Source: an uncultured Jannaschia sp.
Lineage (GTDB): Bacteria; Pseudomonadota; Alphaproteobacteria; Rhodobacterales; Rhodobacteraceae
NCBI RefSeq assembly: GCF_947503795.1
Contig: NZ_CANNEZ010000001.1
Span: 1,045,001-1,109,000, forward strand
Reading direction: 5' to 3'
DNA length: 64,000 bases
Positions within the stretch are counted from its first letter, which is position 1. Each line of letters opens with the position of its first letter. Shown here piece after piece: positions 34,352 through 43,635 of this stretch. The notes beneath the pieces are model-generated. The model was not told where the DNA came from and made no database searches. It saw only the letters and a list, made by a program, of their open reading frames with translations. A program made the position numbers and the translations under genes.

Positions 34352-36564
34352 TCGAGACCCGCCGGCTGCACGGCCGCGTCGTCGACGGCATCCGCGTGCT
34401 CGATGCGCTGGATGCAGGGGACGGGGCGATCCGGGTCTTCCTTGGCGCGGGCACGGACCCGAAGGCTGTCCGCGCGGTCGAGGGCTTCGCGCCGAGCGGC
34501 GTTCTCGTTCACGGCGGTGCGCTGATGGTGCGCGGCACGGGCGCGGCGCATCTGCCGATGGGCGAGGGGGCGGCGCTGCCGTCGGCCCCCGCCGAGCCGG
34601 AGCTGTTCGACGGCCTGCGCGTCATCATGGGCGCGCGCAATGGCGAGACCCCGGCGCTGGTCGCCCAATGGCTGCGCCATCACGCGGCCCTGGGGGTCGA
34701 AGCGGCGCTGATCCTCGACCGCACCCGACCGCATGAGACGCCGCTGGCCGAGGGGCTGGCGGAGTTCGAGGGCGACCTTCCCGACATGGCGCGCGTGGTG
34801 GTCGTCACCTCCCCCCTGCCACTGGGCGAAGGGCCGTCCGAGCGCCATCCGGTCAGCGCGCCGGACGCGCCCGGCAAGGATCGCATGGACGTCCCCGCCG
34901 ACGATCCCTGGACCGCCGTGATGCGCGAGAACGTCATCTGGGAGGCATTTCGCTGGCGGTTCCTGACCCGGGCCCGCGCGGTGGCATTTCTCGACGTCTC
35001 CGACCTCTTGCTGCCGGACGGACCCAGCCCGTTCGACAGGCTCGAGGCGTCCGAGCTCGGGGTGATCCCGCTTCTGGGTCGGCGCATTTATCCGTGGCGC
35101 ATCCGGCCCGGTCGCGCGCCGACCTTCGGGGACCATGTCTGCACGCTTTTCGACAGCACCGGGGGCAACCGCCGCTGGATGGCCGATCCGCGCCGCATCC
35201 CCGAGGATCAACCGTTCCGACTGGTGCGCGTCGGCGGCCTGAAGCCCGACCCCGAGACCGCCGCTTCGTTCCAGAGGGCGATGGGCGCGCGGACGTCCGA
35301 GGATGCCGGCCTGCCGCTCGCCCCGAAAAGCGGGCTGATCCTCGACGAGGACCTGCTCGCGCGGGCCCGCGGCCAGTTCGGCGCCGACCCGATCCTGCCG
35401 CCGGTCTCGCGCGATGCGGGCGGGACGGACCTGCCCGCGGACTTGCCGGGTCGCACCGCGATCGTGACGTGCATGAAGAACGAAGGGCCGTTCATCCTTG
35501 AATGGCTGGCCTATCATCGGGCCATCGGCGTCGACGATGTGCTGGTCTATACCAATGACTGCACGGACGGGACCGACAGGCTCCTCGACCTGCTTCAAGG
35601 CCACGGGATCGTCCAGCATCGCGACAACCCGTTCCGCGACACCGACATGAAGCCGCAGCACGCCGCACTGGCCGCCGCCGAGGAGGAGCCGGTCATGGCG
35701 CGCGCCGGCTGGGCGGTCTGCATGGATGTGGACGAGTTCATCTGCGTCCACGCCGGCGACGGCCATTTGCGCGACCTCTACGCGGCCGTGGGCAACGCCA
35801 ACATGATCTCGATGACGTGGCGGCTCTTCGGGAACGCGGACCTGACGGCATTCGAGGACGCGAGTACCTTGGAGCGCTTCACCCGCTGCGCGCCCGAGCT
35901 GATCCGCAAGCCGCACCAGGCCTGGGGGTTCAAGACCCTGTTTCGCAACGTGAACGTCTACAAGAAGATGGGCGTGCACCGGCCCAAGGGCCTCAAGCCC
36001 GACCTGCGTGAACAGATCACTTGGGTGAACGGCTCCGGCGACCCGATGCCCGATACGATGCTGCGCACGGGCTGGCGGTCGAAGATCGACACCTATGGCT
36101 ACGACCTGGTGACCCTGAACCACTACGCCGTGCGCGACGCCGAGAGCTTCCTCGTCAAGCGCGACCGGGGTCGTGTGAACCATGTCGAGCGCGATCAGGG
36201 GCTGGGCTACTGGTTTCGGATGAACAACAACGCCGAGGAGGACCAGTCGATCCAGCGGATGCTGCCCGCGATGCGCGCCGAGATGGACCGTCTGATGGCG
36301 CTGCCGGGTGTGGCCGAGCAGCACGCCGCCTGCGTGGCGGCCCACCGCGCGCGGATCGCCGAGCTGAAGGGCGGCGATGCCTTCGCGGAGTTCTACGCCG
36401 AGATCACGGGCGGGCGGATGCAGCGGCTCAGCCGGATGCACGCGCATTTCGGGGCGAATGTCTTCCTGGCGGGCCCTGACGTCGTACCCGACGACGTGGT
36501 CGCCGGTGACCACCCGCCCGACTTCTTTTTCACCGTCGACGGTGTGGCCGAGACCCAGCATTAG
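34348..36564 (+). CDS. Double GT-A-like glycosyltransferase with degenerate N-terminal module
   Basis: A 738-residue protein. Residues 370-680 are a full GT-A domain homologous to the preceding gene: TAIVTCMKNEGPFILEWLAY, VCMDVDEF (D460, D462), ISMTWRLFGN, FKTLFRN and LNHYAVRDAESFLVKRDRG. Residues 88-270 look like a second, decayed copy: RVIMGARNGETPALVAQWLR corresponds to the opening helix, AVAFLDVSDL (D216, S218, D219) to the metal motif, and VIPLLGRRIYPW to the later strand. Residues 1-85 are an extra beta-rich segment. The N-terminal half has probably lost catalysis and may bind acceptor. Start ATG overlaps the previous stop. Confidence 0.8.
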   Translation: MIETRRLHGRVVDGIRVLDALDAGDGAIRVFLGAGTDPKAVRAVEGFAPSGVLVHGGALMVRGTGAAHLPMGEGAALPSAPAEPELFDGLRVIMGARNGETPALVAQWLRHHAALGVEAALILDRTRPHETPLAEGLAEFEGDLPDMARVVVVTSPLPLGEGPSERHPVSAPDAPGKDRMDVPADDPWTAVMRENVIWEAFRWRFLTRARAVAFLDVSDLLLPDGPSPFDRLEASELGVIPLLGRRIYPWRIRPGRAPTFGDHVCTLFDSTGGNRRWMADPRRIPEDQPFRLVRVGGLKPDPETAASFQRAMGARTSEDAGLPLAPKSGLILDEDLLARARGQFGADPILPPVSRDAGGTDLPADLPGRTAIVTCMKNEGPFILEWLAYHRAIGVDDVLVYTNDCTDGTDRLLDLLQGHGIVQHRDNPFRDTDMKPQHAALAAAEEEPVMARAGWAVCMDVDEFICVHAGDGHLRDLYAAVGNANMISMTWRLFGNADLTAFEDASTLERFTRCAPELIRKPHQAWGFKTLFRNVNVYKKMGVHRPKGLKPDLREQITWVNGSGDPMPDTMLRTGWRSKIDTYGYDLVTLNHYAVRDAESFLVKRDRGRVNHVERDQGLGYWFRMNNNAEEDQSIQRMLPAMRAEMDRLMALPGVAEQHAACVAAHRARIAELKGGDAFAEFYAEITGGRMQRLSRMHAHFGANVFLAGPDVVPDDVVAGDHPPDFFFTVDGVAETQH

Positions 36565-36573
36565 CGGGCCGTT

Positions 36574-37563
36574 CTAGCCGTCGCAGATCTCGCGCAGGCT
36601 CTGCCATGTCGTGTCGTCGATGATGGGCGGAAGCTCGGTCAGCGGGGCCTCGCCGCGTTCCAGACCGGCATGGTCGGCAAAGGCGGGCCAGGGGAGGCGG
36701 GCGGCGGCGAAGCCCGCGCGGAGCGTCTCGGTCGTGGCAAGCGGGGCCTCGGAGAGGAGGAGCGACTCGACATGCGCATCGACCGCGTCGTCGGGTACCG
36801 TGCCCGACCCCAGGAGCCGCGTCAGGTCGATCGGCCCGAGATCCGCGAGGAAGCGCTGGATCGGCGGAGCGAAGCGTGCGGTCACGATCGCCGCAAGAAG
36901 GTGCCCGGCCGCGACCGCGGGGTCGTCCTGGGTCACCAGCACCGTGTCCGACAGCGCGATCAGCCCGCCCGGCAGCGCAAGCGCGGGCTGCGGCAGGTCG
37001 CGCAGTACAGCGACGCGGACATTCGCGGTCGGCGACAGCCGGGTGGCGAGATTGGCCAGCGCCTCGTCCCCGAGGATGGTGCCGCAGGGCGGGCCGGTCA
37101 GCTGCGTCAGCCCTGCCAGCATTTGCTCACCGATCTTCGCCCGCTGCGGGGCGGGCATGACGTTGGCCGCATGGTCGCGCAGCGCGCCGGGCAGCCACAT
37201 CAGGAGTGTTCCGACCACCAGCCCCGCCACGAGGCCCACGGTCACGCGCCGCAGCGCACCGGGCCGCCGCCGCCCCATCTCGACCGCGTCGGACACGCGA
37301 TCCAACGCGGCGATCATCTCGGGCTCGGCGATCTCCAGCTCCTCCTCGGCGCCGGGTGCGGGCCGGTAGCGGGCCGGCACCTCGCCGGGATTGATGCGGT
37401 CGAGCGCGGGCAGCGACCAATGGCTGAGTGCCACCCCGGCGCGGTCCTGGACCACCAGTTCGGCCTCGCCGATGGCGACATAGACCTCGCGGCGCTGGGC
37501 GCCGGCGGTCTCGCGCCAGAGCGCGGTCGTCTCGAACCGGTCGAGGCCGTCGAGCGCGGTCAC
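36574..37563 (-). CDS. Membrane-anchored M48-like protein lacking the zinc motif
   Basis: A 329-residue protein: a cytosolic N-terminal region (about 1-100), one transmembrane helix (VTVGLVAGLVVGTLLMWLPG, 108-127), then a domain resembling M48 metallopeptidases. The strand-turn ALPGGLIALSDTVLV (196-210) matches the element that precedes the active-site helix, but that helix reads DPAVAAGHLLAAIV where HExxH is expected, so zinc catalysis is unlikely. The GTG start overlaps the stop of the acyl-CoA ligase (GTGA). The pairing with an acyl-CoA ligase is not explained. Confidence 0.65.
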   Translation of the reverse strand: MTALDGLDRFETTALWRETAGAQRREVYVAIGEAELVVQDRAGVALSHWSLPALDRINPGEVPARYRPAPGAEEELEIAEPEMIAALDRVSDAVEMGRRRPGALRRVTVGLVAGLVVGTLLMWLPGALRDHAANVMPAPQRAKIGEQMLAGLTQLTGPPCGTILGDEALANLATRLSPTANVRVAVLRDLPQPALALPGGLIALSDTVLVTQDDPAVAAGHLLAAIVTARFAPPIQRFLADLGPIDLTRLLGSGTVPDDAVDAHVESLLLSEAPLATTETLRAGFAAARLPWPAFADHAGLERGEAPLTELPPIIDDTTWQSLREICDG

Positions 37564-39197
37564 GCGGCGCCGGCCTCGGCACGTACGCGGTCGCGGAGGA
37601 CGAATTTCTGGATCTTGCCGGTCGAGGTCTTCGGCAGAGTCCCGAAGGTCACCGATTTGGGCGTCTTGAACCCGGCGAGGCGGGCGCGGACGAAGGCGAT
37701 CAACTCGTCCTCGGTGGCCTCGGCGCCGTCCTTCAGCTCGACGAAGGCCGCGGGCACCTCGCCCCACTTCTTGTCCGGTCGCGCGACCACTGCGCAGAGC
37801 GACACCGCGTCGTGATGCATCAACGCGCCCTCGACCTCGACCGACGAGACGTTCTCGCCGCCCGAGATGATGATGTCCTTGGCGCGGTCCGCGATCTGGA
37901 TATAGCCGTCTGGATGCTTGACCGCGATGTCGCCCGAGCGGAACCAGCCGCCCGCGAAGGCCTCGGCGGTGGCCTCGGGATTGCGGTAGTACCCTTTCAT
38001 CACCGCATTGCCGCGCATCGCGATCTCGCCTTGCGTCTTGGCGTCGGCAGGGACGGGGGTTCCGTCTTCGGCAAAAACGTCCACGCCCTCCATCATCGGA
38101 TATGCGACGCCCTGCCGGGCGCGGAGCGCGGCCTTCTCGGCCTCGGGGGCCGATGACCAGCGCTCGGGCTGCCAGACGTTCTCGACGACATGGCCGTAGG
38201 TTTCGGTCAGGCCGTAGACATGGGTCACCTCGAACCCCGCCTCGGCCATACGCGCCAGCGTCGCGGCGGGGGGCGGCGCGCCCGCGGTATAGACCTGCAC
38301 GGTGTGGTCGAAGTCGCGTCGGTCGGCGGCGGGCGCGTTGACCAGGGCGTTGAGGACAATGGGCGCACCGCCGAAATGCGTGACGTCGCGCTCGGCGATC
38401 TCGGTGTAGATCGCGGCGGCCGTCACGTCGCGCAGGCAGACGACGGTGCCGCCGAGCACGGGCATCATCCAAGTGTGACACCAGCCGTTGCAGTGAAACA
38501 GCGGCACGACCACGAGGACGCGCGGATGCAGGACCATCCGCCACGAGATCACGGTGCCCATCGTCATCAGGTAGGCGCCGCGATGGTGGTAGACGACGCC
38601 CTTCGGCCGTCCCGTCGTCCCCGACGTGTAGTTGAGCGCAAGACTCTCCCATTCGTCCTCGGGCATGATCCAGGGCATGTTCGGGTCGGCCTTGGCCAGA
38701 AGATCCTCGTAGACCGGGTGGCGCCCGCTGGCCGGATGCCCGGCCGCGTCATCGGGCACTTCGATCAGGGTCGGTGCGGCTTCGAGCGTGGCGCAGGCGT
38801 CTTCCACCAGATCGAGGAACTGCGTGTCGGCCAGCACCACCTTCGCGCCGCCATGCCCGAGGATATAGGCCACCGTATCGACATCAAGCCGGGTGTTGAT
38901 CGTGTTCAGGATCGCGCCGCAGGCGGGCACCCCGAAGCTCGCCTCCACCTGTGCGGGCACGTTGGGCAGCACCGTCGCCACGACGTCGCCGGGCCGGACC
39001 CCGAGCCCCGCCAGCATCGCGGCCTGCCGGGTCACGCGCTCGCGGTACTCGGCATAGGTCCAGGAGCGGTCGCCATAGACCATCGCCTCGCGCTCGGGCC
39101 AGATTGCCGCCGCGCGGTTGAGATGCGACAGCGGCGTCAGCGCCACGTGGTTGGCGGGTCCGCGCTCCAGCCCGGTCTCGTCCTCCATCCAGCCCAT
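37560..39197 (-). CDS. Acyl-CoA synthetase (fatty-acid or methylmercaptopropionate CoA ligase type)
   Basis: A 545-residue ANL ligase. The A3 core is YTSGTTGRPKG (about 190-200), A5 is YGLTETYGHV, and ADRAKDIIISGGENVSSVEVE is the A8 hinge. The A10 lysine lies in PKTSTGKIQKF near the C-terminus. The sequence is of the class that includes medium/long-chain fatty-acyl-CoA ligases and DmdB, the methylmercaptopropionate-CoA ligase of marine roseobacters; sequence reading alone does not separate these. It is translationally coupled to the M48-like gene downstream. The ATG at 39197 follows GGGGGAA. Confidence 0.85.
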   Translation of the reverse strand: MGWMEDETGLERGPANHVALTPLSHLNRAAAIWPEREAMVYGDRSWTYAEYRERVTRQAAMLAGLGVRPGDVVATVLPNVPAQVEASFGVPACGAILNTINTRLDVDTVAYILGHGGAKVVLADTQFLDLVEDACATLEAAPTLIEVPDDAAGHPASGRHPVYEDLLAKADPNMPWIMPEDEWESLALNYTSGTTGRPKGVVYHHRGAYLMTMGTVISWRMVLHPRVLVVVPLFHCNGWCHTWMMPVLGGTVVCLRDVTAAAIYTEIAERDVTHFGGAPIVLNALVNAPAADRRDFDHTVQVYTAGAPPPAATLARMAEAGFEVTHVYGLTETYGHVVENVWQPERWSSAPEAEKAALRARQGVAYPMMEGVDVFAEDGTPVPADAKTQGEIAMRGNAVMKGYYRNPEATAEAFAGGWFRSGDIAVKHPDGYIQIADRAKDIIISGGENVSSVEVEGALMHHDAVSLCAVVARPDKKWGEVPAAFVELKDGAEATEDELIAFVRARLAGFKTPKSVTFGTLPKTSTGKIQKFVLRDRVRAEAGAA

Positions 39198-39269
39198 GCC
39201 GTTCCCCCGTTGCGCGACGCCTGCCCGGCAGGGATAGTGGCGCGACCGAGGGGGCGGAGACAAGGGCAC

Positions 39270-40169
39270 ATGCAGGACAGACCGCTGGCCGCTGCCGGCT
39301 CGATCCTTCTCGCTATGGTGATCATCGGCTTCATCGACCAGTTCGTCTCCGTCATCGCCGAGACGTCGAGCGTCTGGACGTTCCATTTCTTGCGTTCGCT
39401 GATGATGCTGGCGCTGGCGGGCGGATGGCTCACGCTGCGCGGCGACTGGCCGGTCGTGCGCGCGTGGCGCGGCGTCGCGGCGCGCGCGGCCTTCGTCGCC
39501 ACCGCGATGATCATCTATTTCGGCTCGCTCGGGTTCCTTCCCGTGGCCCAGGCGGCGGCGGGTCTCTTCACCGCGCCGATCTGGATCCTGATCTTCTCGG
39601 TCGCGGTCTTCGGGCTGCGGATCGGACCGGCGCGGATCGCGGCCATATTCCTCGGCTTCGCGGGCGTGATGGCGGTCCTGTCGCCCGATCTGTCGGACCT
39701 GACGCTCGGGACCTTCGTGCCAGTTGTCGCGGGCGCCTGCTACGCCATGGCGGCGATCGCCACGCGCGAATGGTGCGCGGGCGAGGCGACGGTGACGCTC
39801 GCCATGGCGGTGTTCGCCATGCTGGGGCTCTACGGCCTCGTGGGGATCGGGATTGTGGCCGTCATCGGGGCAGGGGACGACTTCGTCACACGGGGCTGGG
39901 TCACGCCGGATGCGGCGACGCTCGGGATACTTCTCCTTCAGGCCGTGTGCAGCCTTGTCTCGGTCCTTCTCCTGACGCGGGGCTACCAATTGACCGAGGC
40001 GTCGAAGGCGTCGGTCTTCGAATACAGCGTGCTCGCGACCTCGGCATTCTTCGGCTGGCTGGTCTGGGGGGACGTGCTGACGCCGACGGGGTATCTCGGC
40101 CTCGTGGCCATCGCGGTGGCGGGTGCGATCATCGCGTATCGCGGGCGAACGCGCGAGGTCGCGGCATGA
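39270..40169 (+). CDS. EamA-family (DMT) transporter
   Basis: A 299-residue membrane protein with about ten helices in two homologous EamA halves. The second half opens near residue 155, and the end is GYLGLVAIAVAGAIIAYRGRT. The family exports amino acids, metabolites or nucleotide sugars. The sulfotransferase gene starts inside its stop (ATGA), so the two are coupled; a shared role such as moving a glycan or sulfated metabolite is inference. The ATG at 39270 follows GGAGACAAGG. Confidence 0.85.
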   Translation: MQDRPLAAAGSILLAMVIIGFIDQFVSVIAETSSVWTFHFLRSLMMLALAGGWLTLRGDWPVVRAWRGVAARAAFVATAMIIYFGSLGFLPVAQAAAGLFTAPIWILIFSVAVFGLRIGPARIAAIFLGFAGVMAVLSPDLSDLTLGTFVPVVAGACYAMAAIATREWCAGEATVTLAMAVFAMLGLYGLVGIGIVAVIGAGDDFVTRGWVTPDAATLGILLLQAVCSLVSVLLLTRGYQLTEASKASVFEYSVLATSAFFGWLVWGDVLTPTGYLGLVAIAVAGAIIAYRGRTREVAA

Positions 40170-40804
40170 TCCTGTCGCCCGGGCGCGGCTATGCCTTCGT
40201 CCACGTCCCGAAGACGGGTGGCACGGCCATGGCGCTGGCGCTGGAGGCGCGGGCGCAGGCGGATGACATCCTGATCGGTGACACGCCCAAGGCCGTGCGG
40301 CGGCGCGGGCGATTGAAGGGCGCGAAGACGGCCGGGCGGCTTTGGAAGCACTCGACGCTGCGGGATGTGCGGGGCCTCCTGCCGGACGCGGTGCTGGACG
40401 GGCTGGTGCCGGTCACGCTGGTGCGCAACCCGTGGGATCGGATGGTCAGCTACTACCACTGGCTCCGGGCGCAGGATTTCGATCATGCCAGCGTCGATCT
40501 GGCCAAGGCGAAGCCGTTCGATGCGTTTCTCGCCGATCCGCTGACGGAGGTGCAGATGCGGACGCAGCCCTACGGGTCCTACGTCGCGGGCGGGCGCGAT
40601 CCGATCTTCATCCGGCTGGAACATCTCAAAACCGACCTGCCGCCCTTCGAGGCGCTGCTCGGCTTCGCGATCGACATGCCCCGCGCCAACCGCTCGACCC
40701 GCGAGGCGGATTGGCGCGGCTATTACGATGCAGAGGGCCGGGCGCGGGTCGCGGCGGCCTGCGCCGAGGACATCGCGCGCTTCGGCTACGCCTTCGAAGA
40801 CTGA
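40166..40804 (+). CDS. Sulfotransferase family 2-type protein
   Basis: A 212-residue PAPS-dependent sulfotransferase candidate. The 5'-phosphosulfate loop is FVHVPKTGGTAM (residues 11-22), and the 3'-phosphate motif is LVRNPWDRMVSYYHW (85-99), with R87. It is compact for the family. Likely acceptors are carbohydrates, given the glycosyltransferases 4 kb upstream, but lipid or small-molecule acceptors are possible. Start ATG overlaps the transporter stop. Confidence 0.85.
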   Translation: MILSPGRGYAFVHVPKTGGTAMALALEARAQADDILIGDTPKAVRRRGRLKGAKTAGRLWKHSTLRDVRGLLPDAVLDGLVPVTLVRNPWDRMVSYYHWLRAQDFDHASVDLAKAKPFDAFLADPLTEVQMRTQPYGSYVAGGRDPIFIRLEHLKTDLPPFEALLGFAIDMPRANRSTREADWRGYYDAEGRARVAAACAEDIARFGYAFED

Positions 40805-40814
40805 GAGGCTCGCG

Positions 40815-41183
40815 TCAGCGGAGGGTCCAGCTTTCCTCGGTCGAGTGGCCGCGCTTGGCCTGCATCACGATCAGCGTCTCGCGGATATAGAGGTGCTTGC
40901 AGTCCTGCTCGACCTCGATCCCGTCGATCCGCGTCCGGTGACACAGCGCGCCGCGGTTCCAGACCCAGCCGCCCGACACCGTCGAGCGATCTTTGCGCCC
41001 GCCGATCCCACCATTGCCGGCAAAGATCAGCGTGCCGCCGAATTCGTCGACCAGCGTGCGGTCGGCGACCAGCATGCGGAACGCCCGTTCGGAGTTGATG
41101 CGGGTGAAGTCCAGCGCTTGCGCCGTGGTGGCGCAGGCGAGGGTGGCAAGGATCGTGGCCGTGATCAGCGTCTTAAGGTTCAT
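40815..41183 (-). CDS. Small secreted protein of unknown function
   Basis: A 122-residue protein with a signal peptide (MNLKTLITATILATLACATTAQA, cleavage near residue 23). A compact domain follows with MLVADRTLVDEFGGTLIFAGNGGIGG and a WVWNRGALCHRTRIDG segment. Two cysteines (GALCHR and EQDCKH) could bridge. GGAG precedes the ATG at 41183. It resembles short roseobacter periplasmic proteins without assigned role. It converges with the sulfotransferase gene. Confidence 0.7.
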   Translation of the reverse strand: MNLKTLITATILATLACATTAQALDFTRINSERAFRMLVADRTLVDEFGGTLIFAGNGGIGGRKDRSTVSGGWVWNRGALCHRTRIDGIEVEQDCKHLYIRETLIVMQAKRGHSTEESWTLR

Positions 41184-41382
41184 GTCCCGTCTCCCGTTCT
41201 GTGGGGGCTTCGGGAGCATGTCTGACCGTGGATTGGGGCTGCGTCGTGAAACGGATCAGGCGCGTTCTGGAAACAATGTGGGCAGGGCCGCGCGTGCGCG
41301 GATGCGATCCGGGGACCGCTCCGAGCCGTCATCGGTTGAAGCCTCGCCATGGACGGCAGAGGGGGGATGCGCGGCTCTGGGA

Positions 41383-41413
41383 CCGGTCCGGGGCGTGACG
41401 TCCCCCGGACCGG
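41383..41413 (-). terminator. 11-bp stem-loop after the beta-oxidation operon
   Basis: CCGGTCCGGGG (41383-41393) pairs perfectly with CCCCGGACCGG (41403-41413) across a nine-base loop. It lies 13 bases beyond the fadJ stop. It is a probable terminator for the fad operon although no U-tract follows. The rest of the 242-base gap (41184-41425) shows nothing further. Confidence 0.65.
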
Positions 41414-41425
41414 AGCCATCCGTCG

Positions 41426-43615
41426 TCAGGCCGCCTTGGCCGCCTGCGCGCCGTAGAATGTCGCGCCGTCCTCGGCCATCCGACGCAGGAGCGCGGGCGT
41501 CTCGAACCGGGCGCCATGCGATGCGGTCAGGGCCTCGGTCGTCTCGACCGCCCAGTCGGCGCCGACGATGTCGAGCCACGAGAAGGGGCCACCCGACCAA
41601 GGCGCGAAGCCCCAACCGAGGATCGCGCCGACATCGCCTTCGCGGATGTCGAGGAGCACGTCCTCTTCCAGCGCCCGCACGGCCTCCAGCACCTGCGCGA
41701 AGAGCAGACGGTTCTGGACCTCGTGGAGATCGGGCTGCGCATCCGCGACCGGGAACTTCTCCGACAGTCCGTCCCAGAGGCCTTGGCGCTTACCCTTCTC
41801 GTCATAGGCATAGAAGCCCGCGTTGGACTTGCGGCCCAGACGGCCCTCGGCCTCCATGAAGAACAGCACCTCGTCGGTGGTGTCGTCGTAATCCGCACCC
41901 ATCGCGGCCTTCGTGGCCTTGGCGATCTTCACGCCCAGATCGACGCTCGTCTCGTCCGTCAGCTGAAGCGGGCCCAGCGGCATCCCCAGAAGCTTCGCGG
42001 CGTTCTCGATCAGGGCGGGCTCGACGCCCTCCTTCACCATCCGGATGCCCTCGTTGATGTAGGGAATGATGCAGCGGTTGGCGTAGAAGAACCGCGCGTC
42101 GTTGACCACGATCGGCGTCTTGCGGATCTGGCGCACGAAATCGAGCGCCTTGGCCACGGCGACGTCGCCCGTCTCCTTGCCCCTGATGATCTCGACCAGC
42201 AGCATCTTGTCGACGGGCGAGAAGAAGTGGATGCCGATGAATTGCTCGGGGTGCGCGCTGGCCTTTGCCAACTCTGTGATGGGCAGGGTCGAGGTGTTGG
42301 TGGCGAAGATCGCGTCCTCGCCGATCACGGCCTCGACCTTCTTGGTCATTTCGGCCTTCACGCCGACGTCTTCGAACACGGCCTCGACGATGAGGTCGCA
42401 GCCCTTCAGCGCGTCCAGATCGGTCGTCGCGGTGATGCGCCCGAGAACCGTGTCCTTCTTCTCCTGCGTGACGCGTTTGCGGGCCATCCCCTTGTCGAGA
42501 ATGCCCTCGGAGTAGGACTTGCCCTTGTCGGCGGCGGCCTGCTCGCGGTCGATCAGCACGACCTCGATTCCGGCCTGCGCGCTGACATAGGCGATGCCCG
42601 CGCCCATCATGCCCGCACCAAGGATGCCGACCTTGGAGACCCGCTGATCGGGGACGGAGGGTCGGTTCGCGCCCTTTTCCAGCGCTTCCTTGTTGATGAA
42701 GAGCGATCGGATCATCGCCTCCGAGGACGGGTTCATCAGGACATGCGTGAACCAGCGCGCCTCGATCTTCAGCGCCGTGTCGAAGGGCACGAGCGCACCT
42801 TCATAGACCGCCGAGAGCAGCGCCTTGGCCGCCGGATAGACGCCTTGCGTCTTGCCGTTCACCATCGCGCTGGCGCCGACGAAGGTCATGAAGCCCGCGG
42901 GGTGGTAGGGCGCGCCGCCGGGCATCTTGTAGCCCTTCGCGTCCCACGGCTTGACGATATCGGCATCGGTCGCCGACAGGACCCATTCGCGCGCGGCGGC
43001 CAGCGGGTCGGCCACGACCTCGTCGATCAGGCCGGCGGATTTCGCCTTCTGCGGGTCGCTGAGCTTGCCTTCGAGGAGGAACGGCGAGGCCGCCATGGCG
43101 CCCATCTTGCGCGCCAGCCGCGTCGTGCCGCCCATGCCGGGGAAGATGCCGACGAGGATCTCGGGCAGGCCGATCTTGGCCTTGGGGTTGTCGGCGCAGA
43201 AGATGCGGTGACAGGCGAGCGGGATCTCGAGGCCGATGCCCAGCGCGGTGCCGGGCAGGGCGCAGGCGACGGGCTTGCCGCCCTTGAGGGTCTTCGGGTC
43301 CATGCCCGCGCGCTCGATCCGGCGCAGGATGCCGTGGCTCTTCATCAGGCCGTCGAACAGGCCCTTGGCCGGGTCGTCGCCCGCGCTTTCCTTCATCTTG
43401 GCAATGACGTTGAGGTCCATGCCGCCGGCGAAGCTGTCCTTCTTGCCCGACGTGATGACGATGCCCTTCACGGCATCGTCGGCCAGCGCTTGCGTGACGC
43501 AGGCGTCCAGATCGTCCCAGCCCTGAAGGCTGAGGACGTTCATGGACTTGTCCTTCACGTCCCAGGTGATCACGGCGACGCCGTCGGCATCGGTCTGCAG
43601 GGTGAAATCGGTCAT
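41426..43615 (-). CDS. fadJ: Multifunctional fatty-acid oxidation enzyme: enoyl-CoA hydratase / 3-hydroxyacyl-CoA dehydrogenase
   Basis: A 729-residue protein performing the hydration and NAD-dependent oxidation steps of beta-oxidation. The N-terminal crotonase domain (about 1-300) shows GKKDSFAGGMDL, GTALGIGLEIPLACHRIF and GLPEILVGIFPGMGGTTRL. The dehydrogenase half begins near 327 with VGILGAGMMGAGIAY, then FSPVDKMLLVEIIRG and DARFFYANRCI. The ATG at 43615 follows GGGAG. It is the last gene of the operon. FadJ and FadB types cannot be separated by eye; a partner thiolase is encoded in the same operon. Confidence 0.93.
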   Translation of the reverse strand: MTDFTLQTDADGVAVITWDVKDKSMNVLSLQGWDDLDACVTQALADDAVKGIVITSGKKDSFAGGMDLNVIAKMKESAGDDPAKGLFDGLMKSHGILRRIERAGMDPKTLKGGKPVACALPGTALGIGLEIPLACHRIFCADNPKAKIGLPEILVGIFPGMGGTTRLARKMGAMAASPFLLEGKLSDPQKAKSAGLIDEVVADPLAAAREWVLSATDADIVKPWDAKGYKMPGGAPYHPAGFMTFVGASAMVNGKTQGVYPAAKALLSAVYEGALVPFDTALKIEARWFTHVLMNPSSEAMIRSLFINKEALEKGANRPSVPDQRVSKVGILGAGMMGAGIAYVSAQAGIEVVLIDREQAAADKGKSYSEGILDKGMARKRVTQEKKDTVLGRITATTDLDALKGCDLIVEAVFEDVGVKAEMTKKVEAVIGEDAIFATNTSTLPITELAKASAHPEQFIGIHFFSPVDKMLLVEIIRGKETGDVAVAKALDFVRQIRKTPIVVNDARFFYANRCIIPYINEGIRMVKEGVEPALIENAAKLLGMPLGPLQLTDETSVDLGVKIAKATKAAMGADYDDTTDEVLFFMEAEGRLGRKSNAGFYAYDEKGKRQGLWDGLSEKFPVADAQPDLHEVQNRLLFAQVLEAVRALEEDVLLDIREGDVGAILGWGFAPWSGGPFSWLDIVGADWAVETTEALTASHGARFETPALLRRMAEDGATFYGAQAAKAA

Positions 43616-43635
43616 GGGAATCTCCCGGTTCGGGT

